A stretch of DNA of 16,899 nucleotides from NCBI GenBank assembly GCA_036846005.1, contig DAIUCV010000013.1, positions 1 through 16,899 on the forward strand. The letters are read 5' to 3'. The position numbers and the translations under genes were made by a program. The stretch is from DATEXQ01 sp036846005. GTDB lineage: Bacteria; Patescibacteriota; Microgenomatia; UBA8517. The first letter of the stretch is position 1, and every line of letters begins with the position of its first letter. Below are positions 6,630-12,914 of this stretch, in pieces. Under the pieces are notes generated by a model. That model was given only the letters and a program-made list of their open reading frames with translations. It did no database searches and was not told the DNA's origin.

Positions 6630-7817
6630 CTATTGTTTACTGTAAATGTATACTAAACCCGCATAGTCATCGGAGATATACAAATTTCCGTTCACATCAA
6701 ATATTAAATCTACTGGTCTTCCCAACACATCTTTATCCTGGAGAAAACCGGTAAGAAAGTTAGAACTTTCTCCAACACTTCCCGCCAATACCGGCGAATA
6801 AATTATTTTATAACCTACCAGAGTATTGCTATTTGTCGAGCCATGGAAAGAAACCAAGAGACTGTTGTTTTCTATCGGTGAAAATTGTGTCGATTTGATG
6901 AAGGTTATACCTAAAGGTGCAACATGCGCCGGATATTTATAGATTGGAGTTTCTGTAGTACTGCAATATACAGCTTTTTCACTCTGCATAAATTTCGAGT
7001 CCCTTATTCTGTCTCCATAGCAATACGGCCAACCATAATCCTTACCCTCTGATATCAAATTCAGTTCATCCGGAGGCAAGCTTTCTCCCAAGTTATCCCT
7101 CCCCATATCGTTCCCCCACATATTTCCGTTATCATCAAAAGTAAAAAAGACGGTATTTCTTAAACCTTTGGCAAACACTTTAAAACCACTTCCATCCAAA
7201 TTGGAAACCAAGATTGAAGCCCTGCGCCAGTCGGTCTCAACACAGGTGTCACATGAGGAACCTACACTGATATAAAGTTTATTGTTAAAAATTTTTATAG
7301 TTCTGGTAAAATGTCTTCCCCCCGCAGGAAGATTAACTATCGTCTCTCCACCAGTTGCCAGATAATCAGTAGGATTGTAGGAGTATTTGACTACCTTGTC
7401 TGTTTCGGCAATATAAAGTTCATCGCCGTCAAAAGCAATCCCATGGGGTTTGTTTAAATTGGATATAACTACAACCTGCTCGTCAGCTTTACCGTTATTA
7501 TCCTTATCAGGCAAGGCTATTACTTTTCCCTGGGTGGTAGACGAAACCAATAATGTGCCATTGGTGTCAAAGGCAAAGGCTCTGGGAAGGTTTCTTCCCG
7601 TATTGGCAAAAACATCTATCTTATATCCTTTGGTAACACTAAAAGGATAATACATTTTTGAATCTTGGGGCAGAAACTGCTGGATATCCTTACCCGTAGA
7701 TTTAAATGCCGGAACCACACCTCTTGAGCTGATATCATAGAACAAGTATCTTACTACAAAGTAAATAGCTACCCCTACTAACGCCAAACAAAGGATTAAA
7801 ATCCAGATTTTTTTCAT
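6630..7817 (-). CDS. Membrane-anchored beta-propeller protein, glucose/sorbosone dehydrogenase-like
   Basis: 395 residues. Residues 5-25 form an N-terminal signal anchor, so the rest is probably extracytoplasmic. Residues 60-395 resemble the soluble sugar/sorbosone dehydrogenase beta-propeller: PHGIAF (124-129), GGRHFTR (166-172), NMWGNDMGRDNLGE (232-245), the PPDELN box (248-253), YGWPYCYGD (261-269) and GRPVDLIFDVNGNLYISDD near the end. A calcium-type loop DKDNNGKADE is at 104-113. Cys pairs C189/C192 and C266/C285 could be disulphides. Characterised relatives use PQQ, but no PQQ genes are visible here, so activity and cofactor are open; it may only bind sugar. A TATAAT box is 8 nt before the ATG. 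It is the first gene of a two-gene unit with uppP. Confidence 0.82.
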   Translation of the reverse strand: MKKIWILILCLALVGVAIYFVVRYLFYDISSRGVVPAFKSTGKDIQQFLPQDSKMYYPFSVTKGYKIDVFANTGRNLPRAFAFDTNGTLLVSSTTQGKVIALPDKDNNGKADEQVVVISNLNKPHGIAFDGDELYIAETDKVVKYSYNPTDYLATGGETIVNLPAGGRHFTRTIKIFNNKLYISVGSSCDTCVETDWRRASILVSNLDGSGFKVFAKGLRNTVFFTFDDNGNMWGNDMGRDNLGESLPPDELNLISEGKDYGWPYCYGDRIRDSKFMQSEKAVYCSTTETPIYKYPAHVAPLGITFIKSTQFSPIENNSLLVSFHGSTNSNTLVGYKIIYSPVLAGSVGESSNFLTGFLQDKDVLGRPVDLIFDVNGNLYISDDYAGLVYIYSKQ

Positions 7818-7825
7818 CTAAATTT

Positions 7826-7831
7826 ATTATA
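7826..7831 (-). promoter_or_regulatory. -10 box of the beta-propeller/uppP unit, leaderless geometry
   Basis: A perfect TATAAT on the minus strand (7831 to 7826), 8 nt before the ATG at 7817, with no Shine-Dalgarno sequence between. No clear -35 is present at the usual spacing. Confidence 0.58.
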
Positions 7832-7884
7832 GAACATAGGGCATAGCTTATAGAACACATAATTAATTATAGGATAAATAAGAC

Positions 7885-7913
7885 TTGATTTTATGGCTAA
7901 TACCTGATAAAAT
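7885..7913 (+). promoter_or_regulatory. Promoter running directly into a terminator-like hairpin (first copy)
   Basis: -35 TTGATT (7885-7890), 17-nt spacer, extended -10 TGA-TAAAAT (-10 at 7908-7913). The expected start, about 7919-7921, is the first base of a GC-rich hairpin with a following T-run (7920-7945). It may serve the small gene at 8019, with the hairpin as an attenuator. Confidence 0.65.
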
Positions 7914-7919
7914 ATTTAT

Positions 7920-7945
7920 CACCCAGTGAAAAAGGGTGTTTTTTT
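7920..7945 (+). terminator. Intrinsic-terminator-like hairpin at +1 of the 7885 promoter
   Basis: CACCC (7920-7924), 9-nt loop, GGGTG (7934-7938), then seven T (7939-7945). No gene on this strand lies upstream within the divergent region, so it is not an ordinary 3' terminator. It sits exactly at the predicted start of the promoter just upstream. Confidence 0.6.
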
Positions 7946-8006
7946 GTTCTTAGCTCTTTAAATTTGTGCCCTACTATATCGGATAAAATAACTGTCTGTG
8001 ACTAAC

Positions 8007-8011
8007 GGAGG
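8007..8011 (+). promoter_or_regulatory. Strong Shine-Dalgarno site
   Basis: GGAGG, 7 nt before the ATG at 8019. It is one of only two consensus Shine-Dalgarno sites in the window and fixes this start. Confidence 0.85.
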
Positions 8012-8018
8012 ATAATCA

Positions 8019-8237
8019 ATGGACGTTTTGGATTTTATCAAAGATCTGGCGATGGTGTTAAACACAAAAAATAAGGTACCGGTTGAGACTTATCTCAAGG
8101 CCGCAAATATTCAAAAAATACCTTATCCATTAACTCCAGTCCGTAATTTGATTAAAAGTGGTCATATTGTTCTCGACCAAGGTCCTGGTTATGCAAATCT
8201 CGTGGTACAATCGGTACCTTTGAAACCAGTTTCTTAA
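8019..8237 (+). CDS. Small protein of unknown function (72 residues)
   Basis: I do not recognise the family. It has no membrane segment and no Cys. Two helices seem likely (2-16 and 22-30), then a helix 38-46 (TPVRNLIKSG) and a strand-turn-strand (48-65) containing GPGYAN. That order could fit a small winged-helix domain, but this is only a suggestion. Start: ATG at 8019, fixed by GGAGG 7 nt upstream. The gene is isolated, with a terminator-like hairpin 74 nt upstream and a long rod hairpin with a T-rich tail starting 38 nt downstream. That makes it its own transcription unit with a leader of about 100 nt if transcribed from the promoter at 7885. A closer -10-like TAAAAT (7984-7989) lacks a good -35. 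Confidence 0.8.
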   Translation: MDVLDFIKDLAMVLNTKNKVPVETYLKAANIQKIPYPLTPVRNLIKSGHIVLDQGPGYANLVVQSVPLKPVS

Positions 8238-8274
8238 GGGGAACTAATCACATGCAGTAGGGCACCTGTTTCGC

Positions 8275-8373
8275 CGAGGGGGTGAAGGAAAATTAATAAA
8301 GACGCTTATTATGGTAATTATTTGCTACCATAACCTTTAAGTGTCTAAGTCCTTCCCCCCTCGTTTTATTTTT
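8275..8373 (+). ncRNA. Long rod-shaped RNA hairpin with T-rich tail (structured RNA or elaborate terminator)
   Basis: Three stacked helices. Helix A pairs 8275-8289 with 8350-8363, 14 bp with one bulged T (8283). A 10/3-nt internal loop follows. Helix B pairs 8300-8308 with 8338-8346, 9 bp including one G-U. After a 4-nt bulge, helix C pairs TTATGGTA (8309-8316) with TACCATAA (8326-8333), closing a 9-nt loop. After helix A comes TTTTATTTTT (8364-8373). The 31 paired positions far exceed what a terminator needs. It contains no 4.5S/SRP GGAA-loop signature and is too short for a typical 6S RNA, so the class is unknown. It may simply terminate the 8019 transcript. Confidence 0.6.
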
Positions 8374-8383
8374 AAAACTTCAT

Positions 8384-8412
8384 TTGAAATAATCCCCAAA
8401 TAAGGTTAGAAT
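8384..8412 (+). promoter_or_regulatory. Promoter running directly into a terminator (second copy)
   Basis: -35 TTGAAA (8384-8389), 17-nt spacer, -10 TAGAAT (8407-8412). The expected start (about 8419) is 2-3 nt before the 8-bp hairpin at 8422-8446 and its T-run. It is placed to drive the exporter operon at 8474 if the terminator is read through. Confidence 0.66.
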
Positions 8413-8421
8413 CGTAGACTG

Positions 8422-8452
8422 CCTCTTTATGTATTAATTAAAGAGGTTTTTT
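8422..8452 (+). terminator. Intrinsic terminator just upstream of the exporter operon
   Basis: CCTCTTTA (8422-8429), 9-nt loop, TAAAGAGG (8439-8446), then six T (8447-8452). It is a perfect 8-bp stem and starts at the expected +1 of the promoter at 8384. Transcripts of the 8019 gene could already end at the rod hairpin, so this one may attenuate the 8474 operon. Confidence 0.72.
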
Positions 8453-8458
8453 GTTGGA

Positions 8459-8464
8459 TAAATT
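8459..8464 (+). promoter_or_regulatory. Possible -10 box of the exporter operon
   Basis: TAAATT lies 9 nt before the ATG at 8474, the same geometry as other first genes here. It has no good -35, because that position falls in the terminator hairpin. Confidence 0.3.
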
Positions 8465-8473
8465 AATTTTGTT

Positions 8474-9595
8474 ATGAAAAGAAAAACTATAAATAAGTTT
8501 CTTAAAAATTTTCCCGATAAATTTAAAAATGTTTATGGATTTATTAGAAAGAATTTAACCAAAAAAAGAGCAATTTTTTTGGGAATATTTATCTTGGTTG
8601 TGGTTATAGTAAGAATTCTTTCTGCGCAAAAGCCTTTAAGCGTATCTGTTTCTGCTGCTAAATACGGAAATCTTACTGAAGGCATATCCGCCTCCGGAAA
8701 CATAAATGCCGACCAAAAGGCTACTCTTACTTTCCCAACTGCCGGCAAGGTAGCCTGGGTAGGTGTTAGTGAGGGGCAAAAAGTAAATAAGTGGCAGGGA
8801 ATCGCTTCACTTGACAAAACTTTGCTTGATGTTGCCTATCAGCAAAGTCTTTCGAATTTAAGGGCTACACAGGCAACAGTAGAACGAGTTCACGATGCTG
8901 TTAAGGGTGAGGATGTTGCAGAACCCTTTACTACAAAAGAAACCAGAACCGCTGCCGAAGTAGCAAATGATAATGCCTATGATGCCTACCGTGCTGCAAA
9001 ATACAATATCGAAAACGCAACCATCGTCGCCCCATTTACAGGAGTTGTAGTTAAAGCCGATCCGGCATTTGCAGGCGTAAATGTAAATCCGGGAACTTCT
9101 TCGTATGTTTTAGTTAACCCCGATTCTTTATATTTTGAAGCCCAGGTAAATGAAATTGATGTTGCGAAGATTAAAGTTGATCAAAAAGTTACTATTATTT
9201 TGGATGCTTATCCCGATACCAAGCTCGAAAGTCAGGTAAAACAAATTTCTTTAGTAAGTTTCGTAACTTCAACCGGAGGAACCGCCTATACAGTAAAAAT
9301 TTCCTTAAATCAAAAGGAAGGATTTGATTTAAGGTTGGGTATGAATGGAGATGCCGAATTCTTGCTTAATACAATTGATAACGTTCTTTTGGTTCCTTCA
9401 ACTGCAATAATCGAAGAAAACGGAAAATCTTTTGTTTTTGTCGTTAAAGACGGAAGGGCTAATAAAAGGGAAGTATCTGTCGGAGCCTCATCGATCGACT
9501 TTACGCAAATTTTATCGGGACTCACTGAGGGAGAAACAATAGTTACCCTACCACCTGCAAACATCAAAGATAAAGACAAAATAAAAACTTCCTAA
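8474..9595 (+). CDS. Periplasmic-adaptor (HlyD/MacA-like) subunit of an ABC exporter
   Basis: A 373-residue membrane fusion protein that works with the next two genes to move substrates or envelope components across the membrane. A basic N-terminus (1-32) precedes one hydrophobic helix (33-49). The split lipoyl/barrel-sandwich domain is visible at 88-114 (TAGKVAWVGVSEGQKVNKWQGI) and 182-207 (APFTGVVVKADP). The helical hairpin between them (115-180) is short. Beta-barrel and membrane-proximal domains follow, ending in LLVPSTAIIEENGKSFVFVV and GLTEGETIV. The organism type has no known outer membrane, so no TolC partner is assumed. It is the first gene of a three-gene operon, with no Shine-Dalgarno sequence; the ATPase start lies 6 nt after its stop. 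Confidence 0.9.
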   Translation: MKRKTINKFLKNFPDKFKNVYGFIRKNLTKKRAIFLGIFILVVVIVRILSAQKPLSVSVSAAKYGNLTEGISASGNINADQKATLTFPTAGKVAWVGVSEGQKVNKWQGIASLDKTLLDVAYQQSLSNLRATQATVERVHDAVKGEDVAEPFTTKETRTAAEVANDNAYDAYRAAKYNIENATIVAPFTGVVVKADPAFAGVNVNPGTSSYVLVNPDSLYFEAQVNEIDVAKIKVDQKVTIILDAYPDTKLESQVKQISLVSFVTSTGGTAYTVKISLNQKEGFDLRLGMNGDAEFLLNTIDNVLLVPSTAIIEENGKSFVFVVKDGRANKREVSVGASSIDFTQILSGLTEGETIVTLPPANIKDKDKIKTS

Positions 9596-9601
9596 CAGTT
9601 T

Positions 9602-10285
9602 ATGAGTTCTGTTATTAATTTGAAAAAAGTCTCAAAGGTTTATCCTATGGGAGATGTTAAAGTTGAAGCTTTAATAAAAGTTTCTCTTACTATCTTTGAA
9701 CGCGAGTTTGTGGCAATAGTAGGTCCGTCGGGATCGGGAAAGTCAACTCTGATGCACATCATAGGACTTCTTGATGTTCCCACCTCGGGAGAAATGTATC
9801 TGCTCGAAAAAAACGTAAGTAGGCTTTCACAAAATTCACTGGCTACCCTACGCAACCGTCATATCGGATTTATTTTTCAGTCTTACAATCTTTTGTCCAG
9901 AACTTCTGCTTTAGAAAATGTAGAGATGCCGCTTATTTATTCCGGAACAAATCGGGATAATCGAATATTAAAGGCTAAAGAAGTTCTAAGATTGGTAGGA
10001 CTTGAAGAAAGGATGAACCATTTACCGTCCCAGCTTTCAGGGGGACAACAACAAAGAGTAGCCATTGCACGGGCCTTAATAAATGATCCTGATTTGATTT
10101 TGGCCGACGAACCCACAGGAAACTTGGACAGCAAATCCGGCAAAGAAATTCTGGATTTACTAATCAAATTAAACAAGGATGGTAATACCGTAGTGATAGT
10201 TACCCACGACTTAAGTATTGCATCCCATGCTAAAAGAATAATCGAAATTAAAGACGGAGAAATAGTTAAAGACTATAAAAACTAG
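9602..10285 (+). CDS. ABC transporter ATP-binding protein (MacB/LolD type)
   Basis: The 227-residue cytoplasmic ATPase subunit. All nucleotide-binding motifs are intact: Walker A GPSGSGKST (41-49), Q-loop Gln93 in FIFQSYNLL, signature LSGGQ (145-149), Walker B LILADE (165-170), D-loop NLDS and switch His202 in VTHD. It has the MacB/LolD/FtsE layout with no fused permease. Start: ATG at 9602, 6 nt after the adaptor stop and without a Shine-Dalgarno sequence, so reinitiation by ribosomes finishing the upstream gene is likely. With the adaptor and the FtsX-type permease it forms a type VII (mechanotransmission) ABC system; the substrate is unknown. Confidence 0.96.
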   Translation: MSSVINLKKVSKVYPMGDVKVEALIKVSLTIFEREFVAIVGPSGSGKSTLMHIIGLLDVPTSGEMYLLEKNVSRLSQNSLATLRNRHIGFIFQSYNLLSRTSALENVEMPLIYSGTNRDNRILKAKEVLRLVGLEERMNHLPSQLSGGQQQRVAIARALINDPDLILADEPTGNLDSKSGKEILDLLIKLNKDGNTVVIVTHDLSIASHAKRIIEIKDGEIVKDYKN

Positions 10286-10288
10286 AAA

Positions 10289-11494
10289 ATGATAGACATT
10301 AAAGAAGTTATAATCTTATCTTTCAAGAGCATTTTTAAAAATAAATCCAGAACTATACTTACTATGCTGGGAATAATAATCGGTGTATCGGCAGTTATTT
10401 TATTGGTTTCGTTGGGACAAGGTTTGCAGAAATATATAACCGGGCAATTTGAAGAATTGGGTACTAATCTGGTCGTAGTTCTTCCGGGAAAAGTAAACTT
10501 AGAATCCGGTTTTAGCCAAGGACCACCTAATTTTGCGGGAAGCAAACTCACTTTAAAACAAACACAAGGCATCGCAAAACTGGGGGGTCCTATTGAAGAC
10601 GCTGCCGCAGCTCAAGAACTTCCCGCAGCAGTTAAATATTTAGGAAAATCCAAGTACACCACGCTTGACGGAATTACCGCCAATTACGGAAAAATGCGAA
10701 ATATTCAAGTTGCTACCGGACGTGCGATAACCGAAGCTGATGTTGAGCTAACCAGAAAAGTGTGTATTTTAGGAAAAGGTTTGGCAGACTCTCTGTTTGG
10801 AGCAAGCGATCCTCTGGGTAAAGAAATAACCATTGGAGATGAAAAATTTCAGGTAATTGGCATCCTGAAAAAATTGGGTACTGCATCGTTAGGTTTTGAT
10901 ATTGATAATTTTTTAGCAGTTCCGATTACTGCCAGCCAAAGACTGGCCAATACTTCAAATGTCATGACTATAAATGTCAAGGCTAAGGATAAAGATAGCA
11001 TTCCCCAAGCAATAACCCTTACCAAAAATTATTTAAAAAGAGAGCTTAAGGAAGACGATTTTACAGTACTGGATCAGACAAATCTTTTAACAACCATAAA
11101 TCAAATATTGAGTGTCCTAACTACCGCCCTCGGAGGAATCGCGGCCATTTCTTTGGTGGTAGGAGGAGTAGGAATTATGAATATTATGCTGGTTTCCGTT
11201 ACCGAAAGAACCAGAGAAATAGGTCTTCGCAAAGCCGTCGGAGCAAAACCCAACGACATACTTCTCCAGTTTGTAATCGAGGCAGTTGTTCTATCTGTTT
11301 CCGGTGGAATTATCGGAATATTGATAGGCACATTAGGGGCATTTGTAATTAATAAATTCTTTCCGGCCAGCGTAACGCTCTGGTCAATACTTCTTGCTTT
11401 CGGTGTTTCGGCAATAGTCGGAATTGTTTTCGGGGTTGCCCCTGCAATTCGCGCATCCCGCCTGGATCCCATAGAAGCTTTGAGATACGAATAA
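10289..11494 (+). CDS. ABC transporter permease, MacB/FtsX type
   Basis: 401 residues. It has one N-terminal transmembrane helix (about 21-43, MLGIIIGVSAVILLVSLGQG), a large extracytoplasmic MacB-type domain (45-270) and three C-terminal helices (about 275-300, 328-352 and 362-388). The cytoplasmic coupling segment VSVTERTREIGLRKAVGAKP between helices 2 and 3 is the family hallmark, as is the C-terminal RASRLDPIEALRYE. It is the last gene of the adaptor-ATPase-permease operon; its start is 3 nt after the ATPase stop. It converges with the gene at 11508 over a 13-bp gap in which no terminator is visible. Confidence 0.95.
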   Translation: MIDIKEVIILSFKSIFKNKSRTILTMLGIIIGVSAVILLVSLGQGLQKYITGQFEELGTNLVVVLPGKVNLESGFSQGPPNFAGSKLTLKQTQGIAKLGGPIEDAAAAQELPAAVKYLGKSKYTTLDGITANYGKMRNIQVATGRAITEADVELTRKVCILGKGLADSLFGASDPLGKEITIGDEKFQVIGILKKLGTASLGFDIDNFLAVPITASQRLANTSNVMTINVKAKDKDSIPQAITLTKNYLKRELKEDDFTVLDQTNLLTTINQILSVLTTALGGIAAISLVVGGVGIMNIMLVSVTERTREIGLRKAVGAKPNDILLQFVIEAVVLSVSGGIIGILIGTLGAFVINKFFPASVTLWSILLAFGVSAIVGIVFGVAPAIRASRLDPIEALRYE

Positions 11495-11507
11495 TATTTA
11501 TAAAAAC

Positions 11508-12179
11508 TTAGAATATCCTTGTTAGGGTCAATAACAGAAAATCCAAACCTATAGGAACCAGAAGAAATTTATCGGCGGTTTTTAATACATCAACAACCGA
11601 TTGTGATAGAAAGCTTTGGGGATCTAAACTTATTCTTATTCCGAAAAGATACAAAACTAAGTAAAAGGCTACTATAACCAAAGTTAGCTCGAGTGCTGTT
11701 TTTAAATCGCTTCTGCTTAAAAACATGGTATTGCCGATTTCAAAGATAATGTAAATAGCAATTAAGACTATCGTCCAATTACCCAAAAGACCCTTAGACA
11801 TTATCCAGCCAATACCCAAAAGAATTAAGGTTATTCCAAAAATAAAGGGTGCAAATCCGATTAAAGATCCTCTTATAAGATCTGATTTACCTATTGCCAC
11901 ACTTCCCAATTTAATTGATTTGGTATTGCCTTTATCATCTTCCTCAAAAGTCGGATTAAGATTTATTCCTCCCACAGGTACAAAAAGAAAAAGTGCTGTT
12001 AAAAAATGTGATATTTCATGGAAAATAATACCGGGTAGAAAAAGGAAAGAATAAAAATAAGTTGATGCTTTTTTACTTTTGGTGAGTTTAAATAAAATAG
12101 TCCAGATTTTACTGGTTAGTTTTCTGGAAAGATAGTAAAGAATAATAAGTTCGAAAAGAAAAATAAAGATTAAATACAT
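11508..12179 (-). CDS. Multi-pass membrane protein with HExxH motif (M50-like putative protease)
   Basis: 223 residues with about six hydrophobic segments. FLPGIIFHEISHFLTALFL (47-65) places His54, Glu55 and His58 in a transmembrane helix, as in site-2 proteases (M50), where HExxH binds zinc inside the membrane. 'GSLIGFAPFIFG' (108-119) is a plausible later family helix. The third M50 ligand motif (NPDG-like) is not evident, so catalytic activity is not proven and the target unknown. Start: ATG at 12179, 9 nt after a TAAACT -10 box with TTGCCA 17 nt further upstream; there is no Shine-Dalgarno sequence. Its promoter interlocks with that of the divergent exonuclease gene. Confidence 0.75.
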   Translation of the reverse strand: MYLIFIFLFELIILYYLSRKLTSKIWTILFKLTKSKKASTYFYSFLFLPGIIFHEISHFLTALFLFVPVGGINLNPTFEEDDKGNTKSIKLGSVAIGKSDLIRGSLIGFAPFIFGITLILLGIGWIMSKGLLGNWTIVLIAIYIIFEIGNTMFLSRSDLKTALELTLVIVAFYLVLYLFGIRISLDPQSFLSQSVVDVLKTADKFLLVPIGLDFLLLTLTRIF

Positions 12180-12188
12180 AATATATAA

Positions 12189-12217
12189 AGTTTAGTCACT
12201 TGGCTTGATAATGGCAA
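12189..12217 (-). promoter_or_regulatory. Promoter of the HExxH membrane protein
   Basis: On the minus strand: TTGCCA (12217 to 12212), 17-nt spacer, TAAACT (12194 to 12189), then 9 nt to the ATG at 12179. It overlaps the divergent promoter at 12205-12234. Confidence 0.62.
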
Positions 12218-12234
12218 TAAAAGGTATATAGAAT
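12205..12234 (+). promoter_or_regulatory. Promoter of the DEDDy exonuclease gene
   Basis: TTGATA (12205-12210), 18-nt spacer, TAGAAT (12229-12234), then 8 nt to the ATG at 12243. Each of the two divergent -35 boxes lies inside the spacer of the opposite promoter. Confidence 0.62.
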
Positions 12235-12242
12235 TAGGTCTT

Positions 12243-12848
12243 ATGTTTGAAGTATTTTTTGATTGCGAAACTAAAAAGCTTTTCAGTGAAATACAAGGAT
12301 TTAATCCAGCTGATTTGGGTGTTTCCATAACATCACTTTACCAAAGGAAACTGGACGATTCATTTAACGAAAGCGAGGGTAAGATAATGAGTTTTTGGGA
12401 AAAAGACTTTGATAAAATCTGGCCTATATTCCAAAAAGCCGACAGAATAATCGGTTTTAATTCACTTAAATTTGATATCCCGGCACTACAGCCTTATACA
12501 ATTACTAAACTCAATAAATTTCCCCACTTTGACATTATGGCAGAGGTAAAGAAAAAAATTGACAGAAGAATTTCGCTGGATGCACTTGCAAAAGAAACTC
12601 TGGATAAGGAAAAAAGCGATATCGGCGTAAATGCGGTCCTTTATTGGCAGAGTCAAAGTAAAGAAAATCTGGAGAAACTTAAAAAATACTGTGAAATGGA
12701 TGTGATTATAACCAAGGAACTTTACGATTTCGGACTAAAAAACCATTTCCTAAAATATAAAGATAGGTGGAATACGCCGAGAATGGTTAATGTAAATTTT
12801 TCTTATCCTAAAACTCTATCTACAAAAAAACAAATTGAGTTATTCTAA
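12243..12848 (+). CDS. DEDDy-type 3'-5' exonuclease (RNase H fold)
   Basis: A 201-residue cytoplasmic nuclease-like protein. The three exonuclease motifs are visible: Exo I Asp7 and Glu9 (FFDCETKK), Exo II at 69-80 (IIGFNSLKFDIP, Asp78) and Exo III Tyr149-x3-Asp153 (YCEMDVI), which makes it the DEDDy subclass and predicts two-metal cleavage from 3' ends. It resembles the stand-alone 'predicted exonuclease, RNase H-like' proteins of the YprB type rather than a proofreading subunit. Its DNA or RNA substrate is unknown. The ATG at 12243 is 8 nt behind the -10 box. There is a weak AGGT 5 nt upstream of the ATG but no real Shine-Dalgarno site. Confidence 0.85.
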   Translation: MFEVFFDCETKKLFSEIQGFNPADLGVSITSLYQRKLDDSFNESEGKIMSFWEKDFDKIWPIFQKADRIIGFNSLKFDIPALQPYTITKLNKFPHFDIMAEVKKKIDRRISLDALAKETLDKEKSDIGVNAVLYWQSQSKENLEKLKKYCEMDVIITKELYDFGLKNHFLKYKDRWNTPRMVNVNFSYPKTLSTKKQIELF

Positions 12849-12899
12849 AAAGAATAAATAATTGTAATCTACCTCTCAGACTTTACTAAATATTTGCTT

Positions 12900-12905
12900 T
12901 ACACT
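12900..12905 (+). promoter_or_regulatory. -10 box of the hydrolase/cupredoxin operon, leaderless geometry
   Basis: TACACT (12900-12905) lies 9 nt before the ATG at 12915. No clear -35 is present, and there is no Shine-Dalgarno sequence before the ATG. Confidence 0.45.
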
Positions 12906-12914
12906 TAAGTCTTC

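Noticed and set aside
8275..8373. 4.5S/SRP RNA or 6S RNA
   Set aside because: The GGAA tetraloop with its conserved SRP internal loops is missing, and it is about half the length of 6S RNA.
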